The notes beneath the pieces were generated by a model. The model made no database searches. It was not told the origin of the DNA and saw nothing but the letters and a program-made list of their open reading frames with translations. Both the position numbers and the translations under genes were made by a program. Shown one piece after another: positions 59,915 to 64,000 of a stretch of 64,000 nt of DNA. Every line of letters starts with the position of its first letter. Position 1 is the stretch's first letter. Source of the DNA: Gaiella sp. Its GTDB lineage: Bacteria > Actinomycetota > Thermoleophilia > Gaiellales > Gaiellaceae. The stretch lies in assembly GCA_027493885.1 (NCBI GenBank), contig JAOSJZ010000001.1, forward strand, positions 2,784,622-2,848,621, given 5' to 3'.

Positions 59915-60111
59915 GCCGTGTCGATGGCGCTGGCGTCGTCGACGACGGCTGCGCGCCGCGACTCGTAGCGGCCGACCGCCAGGCTGAGCCCGAAGGCGAG
60001 GATCAGGGCGAGCCCGAGCAGCGCCCCCTGCAGCACTCCGAACGGCTCACGCAGCAGCTCGTGTGTCTCGCCCGCGAGCGGCGACAGGTGTATGCCGGCG
60101 GCTACTGACAT
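59915..60111 (-). pseudogene. N-terminal fragment of a DUF4239-type membrane protein
   Basis: On the minus strand about 60 codons read EPFGVLQGALLGLALILAFG and LSLAVGRYESRRAAVVDDAS, the first membrane helix and the RxExRR...EANAIGTA-like segment of DUF4239 (bestrophin-like) proteins. Homology stops abruptly near 59915, at the end of the convergent methyltransferase gene; the remaining 150 or more residues of the family are absent. I read it as a truncated remnant. Confidence 0.6.
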
Positions 60112-60116
60112 AGACT
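60111..60116 (+). promoter_or_regulatory. TAGACT -10 box, leaderless start of the cyclase gene
   Basis: TAGACT ends 6 nt before ATG 60123. Confidence 0.5.
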
Positions 60117-60122
60117 GGACAG

Positions 60123-63100
60123 ATGGCCGAGTGCCCGTCTTGCGGCCGGGTGAACGTCGGCGACGCTCGTTTCTGCTCCGGCTGCGGCCTCGAGCTGGTC
60201 GTATCGACGATCGAGGAGATCCGCAAGACGGTGACCGTCGTCTTCTGCGACGTCGTCGGCTCGACGGCGCTTGGCGAGCGGCTCGACCCCGAGTCCGTGC
60301 GACGCGCGATCGGACGGTACTTCGACGAGGCGCGCGTCACGATCGAGCGACACGGCGGCACGGTGGAGAAGTTCATCGGCGACGCGGTGATGTCCGTCTT
60401 CGGCATCCCCAAGCTGCACGAAGACGACGCGCTGCGCGCCGCGCGCGCGGCTTGCGAGCTTCGCGAGGCAGTGGCCGTGCTCGGCCGCGAGCTCGAGGCC
60501 GAGCTCGGGGTGGGGATCGAGGTGCGCATCGGTGTCGCGACGGGCGAGGTCGTCGCCGGGGATCACACCGCCGGACAGGCCTTTGTCACGGGCGACGTCG
60601 TCAACGTCGCCGCGCGCCTCGAGCAGGCAGCGGCCCCCGGCGAGATCCTGCTCGCGGAGAGGACGCACGAGCTCGTGCGCGCGGCGGTGCGCGTGGAGCC
60701 CCTGGGGCCGATCGATCTCAAGGGGAAGAGCGCGCCTGTTGACGCCTGGCGGCTGCTCGAGGTCCCCGGCGAGCCCGGCGGACCGCCTGCGTTCGAGTCT
60801 TCCTTTGTCGGACGTGCGCGCGAGCTTGCCGCGCTGTCGCAAGTGCTCGAGCGCACAGTGGAGTCGCGCTCGTGCCAGCTCTGCACGGTCGTCGGTCCGC
60901 CTGGTATCGGGAAGTCGAGGCTCGCGGAGGAGTTCACGCGGGCAGCTACGAACGGACATCGCGTCGTCACCGGTCGGTGCCTGCCCTACGGCGAAGGCAT
61001 CACCTACTGGCCGCTCACGGAGATCGTCCAGGCTCTGGGCGGTCCGAACCACGTGCGCGAGCTCCTCGCCGGGGACGAGGACGGTGCGCTCGTGGCGGAG
61101 CGGATCTCGGGCGTGGTCGGTACCGCCGAGCCTTCCGGTCCTCCTGAAGAATCGTTCTGGGCCTTCCGCAAGCTGTTCGAAGCGCTCGCCCGGCAACGGC
61201 CGTTGATCGCGATCGTGGACGAGCTCCAGTGGGCGGAGCCCACGCTCCTCGACCTCCTCGAGTACCTCGTCACGTTCGCCGCCGACGAGCCGATCCTGCT
61301 CCTCTGCCTCAGCCGTCCGGAGCTCCTGGACGAGCGCCCTACCTGGGCTGCTCCGAGACGCGCTGCAACCGTGGTTGCGCTCGAGCCGCTCGGCGAAGCC
61401 GAGTCGTCTGCTCTCGTCGAAACGATCGCGGCGACGCAAGGAGTGCCGGAGGCGGATCTCGCCCGGATCGTGGCGACTGCCGAGGGAAACCCGCTCTTCC
61501 TCGAGCAGCTCCTCGCCTACCGAGTCGGAGGGGGAAACGGCGAGCCCGCTATCCCGCCCAACATTCAGACCCTGCTCGCGGCGCGGATCGATCGGCTCGA
61601 GCCGGAGGAAAGGGCCGTGCTGGTTCGAGCTGCGGTCGAGGGCAAGACGTTCCATCGAGGCGCACTTGCGGCGCTCCTGACGGAACGCGCTCGACCCATG
61701 CTCGGCGCGCGACTGATCTCCCTGGTGCGGCAGGAGCTGATCCGGCCCGACCGTTCCCAGTTCTCGGGCGACGACGGCTTCCGTTTCGGGCACTCGCTCA
61801 TCCACGATGCTGCCTACGAGGCTGCCTCGAAGGAGCTTCGAGCAGAGGCGCACGAGCGCTACGCCGACTGGCTCGAAGAGCGGGCGGGACAGCAGGTCAT
61901 GCAATACGAGGAGATCCTCGGCTACCACCTCGAGCAGGCGCAACGGTTCCGCACCGAGCTGGGTCGCGCAGACGCGGCGCTCTCCCGCCGCGCAGCCGAG
62001 CGCCTGGCCTCGGCGGGCGAGCGTGCACGCGCGCGCGGTGATGTGCCCGCGGCCATCAACCTGCTCGAGCGCTCGATCGCTGTTGCTCCGATGCCCCGCG
62101 ACGTCCCTGCCGACGTCCTCTACTCGCTCGGCATCGCGCGCATGGAAGCGGGGGATCTCGCCGAGGCCGAGCGAGCGTGGTCCGATGCGGTCGAGCGCGC
62201 TCGGCGAGCGGGAGACGTTCGCATCGCGACCCGAGCCGAGCTGGAGCGCGTGAGCGTTCGCGAGCGCACCGGCGGCGCGACCATCGAAGAGCTACGAGCC
62301 GAAGCGGAGCGAGCGATCCCGGTGCTGGAGCGACTGGGCGACGAAGGCGGCCTCGCACGGGCGTGGCTCCGGCTGTCCGAGGCCAGCGACTCGCTGGCCG
62401 GGGAGGAAGAGGCCGCGGAGCGCTCGCGTGTCCATGCCCGCCGTGCCCAGCTGCCCCGCGACGAGGAGGACGCGCTCTTCGCAAGCCTGTCGGCCGCGCT
62501 CTACGGGGAGCGCTCCGTCGTCGAAGTGACCGAGCTGTGCACGACGTTGCTGGCCGAGGCCGACGGGCCGCTCGCAGAAGTGGGCACGCTCGAGATCCTC
62601 GCCGCGCTGACGGTGCGCGCGGGCGCGGTCGCCGAGGGGCGACGGCTGTACCGAGACGCCGACCGGCTGTACCGCGAGCTCGGCATGCGGCATCGCGAAG
62701 CCGTCAACTGGCAGTGCTGGGGCCGCAGCGAGCTCGTGGCCGGCGACTCTGCGATGGCGGTGACGGCGTTCCGGCAGAGCATCGAGCAGTTCGAGCAGAT
62801 CGGCGATGCGTTCCACGCGGGCGTAGCGGGTGCCCTCCTCGCGCACGCGTTGTGCGACCAGGGCCGTTACGACGATGCGGCTGCGGCACTCGATCGCCGC
62901 GAATTTCCGGTGATCGCGCCGAGCGCCCGCGCCCGCGTCCTCGCCGAGAGCGCGCAGCTCGACGAGGCTCTCGCTTGTGCGCACCAGGCGCTCGCGGCGT
63001 CGGCCGAGCTCGGCTGGCCGGAGGGTCGCGCGCAGGTCCTCGTCTCCCTCGCCGAGGTGTGGCGTACCGCGGATCAGCCTGCCAAGGAGGCGACCGCCCT

Positions 63101-63200
63101 TCACGAAGCGCTCGAGCTCTACGAACGGAAGGGCATCGCACCGGCCGCCGACCGCGTTCGCGTACGCCTGAACGAGCTCGAAGCGCTCCGAGCGACCTGA
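60123..63200 (+). CDS. Class III adenylate/guanylate cyclase - AAA ATPase - TPR regulator
   Basis: A 1025-residue protein. It has an N-terminal zinc ribbon (CPSCGRVNVGDARFCSGCG, residues 4-22) and a class III cyclase domain: TVVFCDVVGSTALGERLD and EKFIGDAVMSVFG with the two metal-binding Asp, and VNVAARLEQAA with Asn/Arg (about 37-205). An AAA/NB-ARC-like ATPase follows with Walker A VVGPPGIGKSRLAEEF (about 260) and Walker B LIAIVDELQWAEPTLLDLL (about 362), then TPR repeats to the end. This architecture is common in actinobacteria and proteobacteria. Whether it makes cAMP or acts as a signalling scaffold is open. The start is leaderless (TAGACT box). Confidence 0.93.
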   Translation: MAECPSCGRVNVGDARFCSGCGLELVVSTIEEIRKTVTVVFCDVVGSTALGERLDPESVRRAIGRYFDEARVTIERHGGTVEKFIGDAVMSVFGIPKLHEDDALRAARAACELREAVAVLGRELEAELGVGIEVRIGVATGEVVAGDHTAGQAFVTGDVVNVAARLEQAAAPGEILLAERTHELVRAAVRVEPLGPIDLKGKSAPVDAWRLLEVPGEPGGPPAFESSFVGRARELAALSQVLERTVESRSCQLCTVVGPPGIGKSRLAEEFTRAATNGHRVVTGRCLPYGEGITYWPLTEIVQALGGPNHVRELLAGDEDGALVAERISGVVGTAEPSGPPEESFWAFRKLFEALARQRPLIAIVDELQWAEPTLLDLLEYLVTFAADEPILLLCLSRPELLDERPTWAAPRRAATVVALEPLGEAESSALVETIAATQGVPEADLARIVATAEGNPLFLEQLLAYRVGGGNGEPAIPPNIQTLLAARIDRLEPEERAVLVRAAVEGKTFHRGALAALLTERARPMLGARLISLVRQELIRPDRSQFSGDDGFRFGHSLIHDAAYEAASKELRAEAHERYADWLEERAGQQVMQYEEILGYHLEQAQRFRTELGRADAALSRRAAERLASAGERARARGDVPAAINLLERSIAVAPMPRDVPADVLYSLGIARMEAGDLAEAERAWSDAVERARRAGDVRIATRAELERVSVRERTGGATIEELRAEAERAIPVLERLGDEGGLARAWLRLSEASDSLAGEEEAAERSRVHARRAQLPRDEEDALFASLSAALYGERSVVEVTELCTTLLAEADGPLAEVGTLEILAALTVRAGAVAEGRRLYRDADRLYRELGMRHREAVNWQCWGRSELVAGDSAMAVTAFRQSIEQFEQIGDAFHAGVAGALLAHALCDQGRYDDAAAALDRREFPVIAPSARARVLAESAQLDEALACAHQALAASAELGWPEGRAQVLVSLAEVWRTADQPAKEATALHEALELYERKGIAPAADRVRVRLNELEALRAT

Positions 63201-63848
63201 CGAGCCCGAGTGGGCGAACCGCTTCTGGCGCGCGCTCGTGTCCGTCGACACAGTGCTCGAGGAGCACCGCGCCCGCTTCCGCGGGAAGACCTCTCCGGTT
63301 CAGTGCTTCTGGGGCGCCCTCGATCTCTTCTACATGCGCTTCTCGGGCCGGCCCGCCGAGCCACCTCCCGGCGCGGACGTGATCATGCGTTACTCGTCCG
63401 ACGCAGAGCATGCCTGCCGGGCTTCTGGCCCGGCGACGGGAGGCTCCCTGAGCCGGCTTTCTTCGCCTACGGGTCGCCCGCACCCTCGGAGATCGAGAGC
63501 GCCGAGATCGGGCCTCCGGCGGCAGGCTGGATGCAGGAGCTGGGCGAGTTCGTGCTCCCCTACGACGCGGTGAGGAGCACGCCCGACCCGCGCGCGGCCC
63601 TGCTCGACTTCCTCGAGACGACCTACCAGGCGGCGGCTCGCCTCGCACGGAACGCCCAGGACGTGGAGGTCTTCCGAGCGTGGCGCGAGCCCGACGTGAT
63701 CGTCAGCTGGTCGGACCAGCCCGAGCCGACCGTCGGGATCGAGGACCTCACGACCGAGTCCATCGCGTTCTGGGGGACGTTCCCCGCCCAGCAGCTCGAC
63801 AAGCGCGCTTACCGCAGCGCCCGTCGAGCGCAGGTGAGTTCCTCCTAG
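63190..63848 (+). pseudogene. DUF5996 family remnant (5' truncated and frameshifted)
   Basis: Beginning at the cyclase stop, one frame reads EPEWANRFWRALVSVDTVLE and SPVQCFWGALDLFYMRFSGR, the C-terminal half of DUF5996 proteins; near 63410-63425 the frame changes and GFWPGDGRLPEPAFFAYGSP, LGEFVLPYDAVRSTPDPRAA and LLDFLETTYQAAARLA continue. The N-terminal 150 or so residues of the family are missing because the upstream sequence is the cyclase. After LETTYQAAARLA the tail no longer resembles the family. Combined truncation and shift suggest gene decay. Confidence 0.7.
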
Positions 63849-63873
63849 CCGCCTATTCTGCCGAGCCGGTGGA

Positions 63874-64000
63874 TCAGCCCGGGTCGAGCGTGCGATCGAG
63901 CCCGGAGATCGCCTCACGTTTCAGTTGTGGCATTCCCTCGTGGTGGCCGTATACGGCGAGAGTGCCGCAGAGGAAGAGCGAGAGGATACGACCGCAGAGA
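63874..64000 (-). CDS. C-terminal end of a gene running off the window (unknown)
   Basis: The last 42 codons of a minus-strand frame that is open to the window edge: RILSLFLCGTLAVYGHHEGM, PQLKREAISGLDRTLDPG, stop at 63876-63874. Its amino-acid choice looks like real coding sequence and recalls the end of helical regulators, but too little is visible to name it. Confidence 0.4.
   Translation of the reverse strand, partial: LCGRILSLFLCGTLAVYGHHEGMPQLKREAISGLDRTLDPG

Overview
The window is very GC-rich, dense bacterial DNA in which nearly every gene has antisense shadow frames. GC-rich Actinomycetota-type families (SigB/SigF-type operon, DUF6351, DUF5996, leaderless starts with a TANNNT box 6-8 nt upstream) point to an actinobacterium; a deep lineage such as Thermoleophilia is my inference. 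At least six genes carry single-base shifts inside short G/C runs (porB, NYN gene, pdhA, ybaK, radical SAM gene, large secreted protein). This looks more like an assembly or sequencing error mode than gene decay, and these genes are annotated across the shift.

1-7.2 kb: a compact general-stress sigma operon read leftwards (small basic protein, PRC-barrel, STAS antagonist, ATP-site-less GHKL protein, sigma factor, RsbW-type kinase) behind a SigB/SigF-type promoter; an ABC-2 exporter; then, rightwards, a PEP synthase coupled to a CBS-pair protein. 7.2-15 kb: a pyruvate/2-oxoacid:ferredoxin oxidoreductase operon (porG-porA-porB plus a GltD-like flavoprotein ending in a ferredoxin domain), a divergent universal stress protein, and a P-type ATPase with Na,K-ATPase-like membrane motifs. 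24.4-30.1 kb: an acs-pdhA-pdhB-pdhC-acp operon with overlapping or abutting genes. The same element (TCGGTAGT core) occurs just three times in the window by eye, in front of pps, por/usp and acs, suggesting co-regulation of pyruvate and acetyl-CoA metabolism.

15-24 kb is the main accessory region: a PLD-nuclease/SNF2-type helicase, a NYN-domain protein and a 1300-residue Eco57I-like adenine methylase. This is a plausible restriction or DISARM-related defence module, next to a maltose-acetyltransferase-like gene with an internal deletion. Beside it, a DCC-family thiol oxidoreductase has TGA exactly where the first Cys of its CxxC motif belongs, followed by a hairpin of bacterial SECIS geometry: a candidate selenoprotein.

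30-64 kb is mixed housekeeping and accessory content: secreted DUF6351 and LiaF-like proteins, a TPP enzyme, YihY, SAM hydroxide adenosyltransferase, a PhyH-type oxygenase, divergent MurB, YbaK, D-amino-acid dehydrogenase, an MMPL exporter with its TetR repressor and paired operators, hemerythrin, an argininosuccinate-lyase-like enzyme, a radical SAM/SPASM protein, YceI, a LAS metallopeptidase, a large polyproline-linked secreted protein, an ArsR/SRPBCC pair whose start codon lies inside a perfect 12-bp inverted repeat, a LuxR regulator, a methyltransferase and an adenylate-cyclase/AAA regulator. Broken remnants (VOC, DUF4239, DUF5996) mark local gene decay. No rRNA, tRNA, CRISPR or insertion sequence was recognised.
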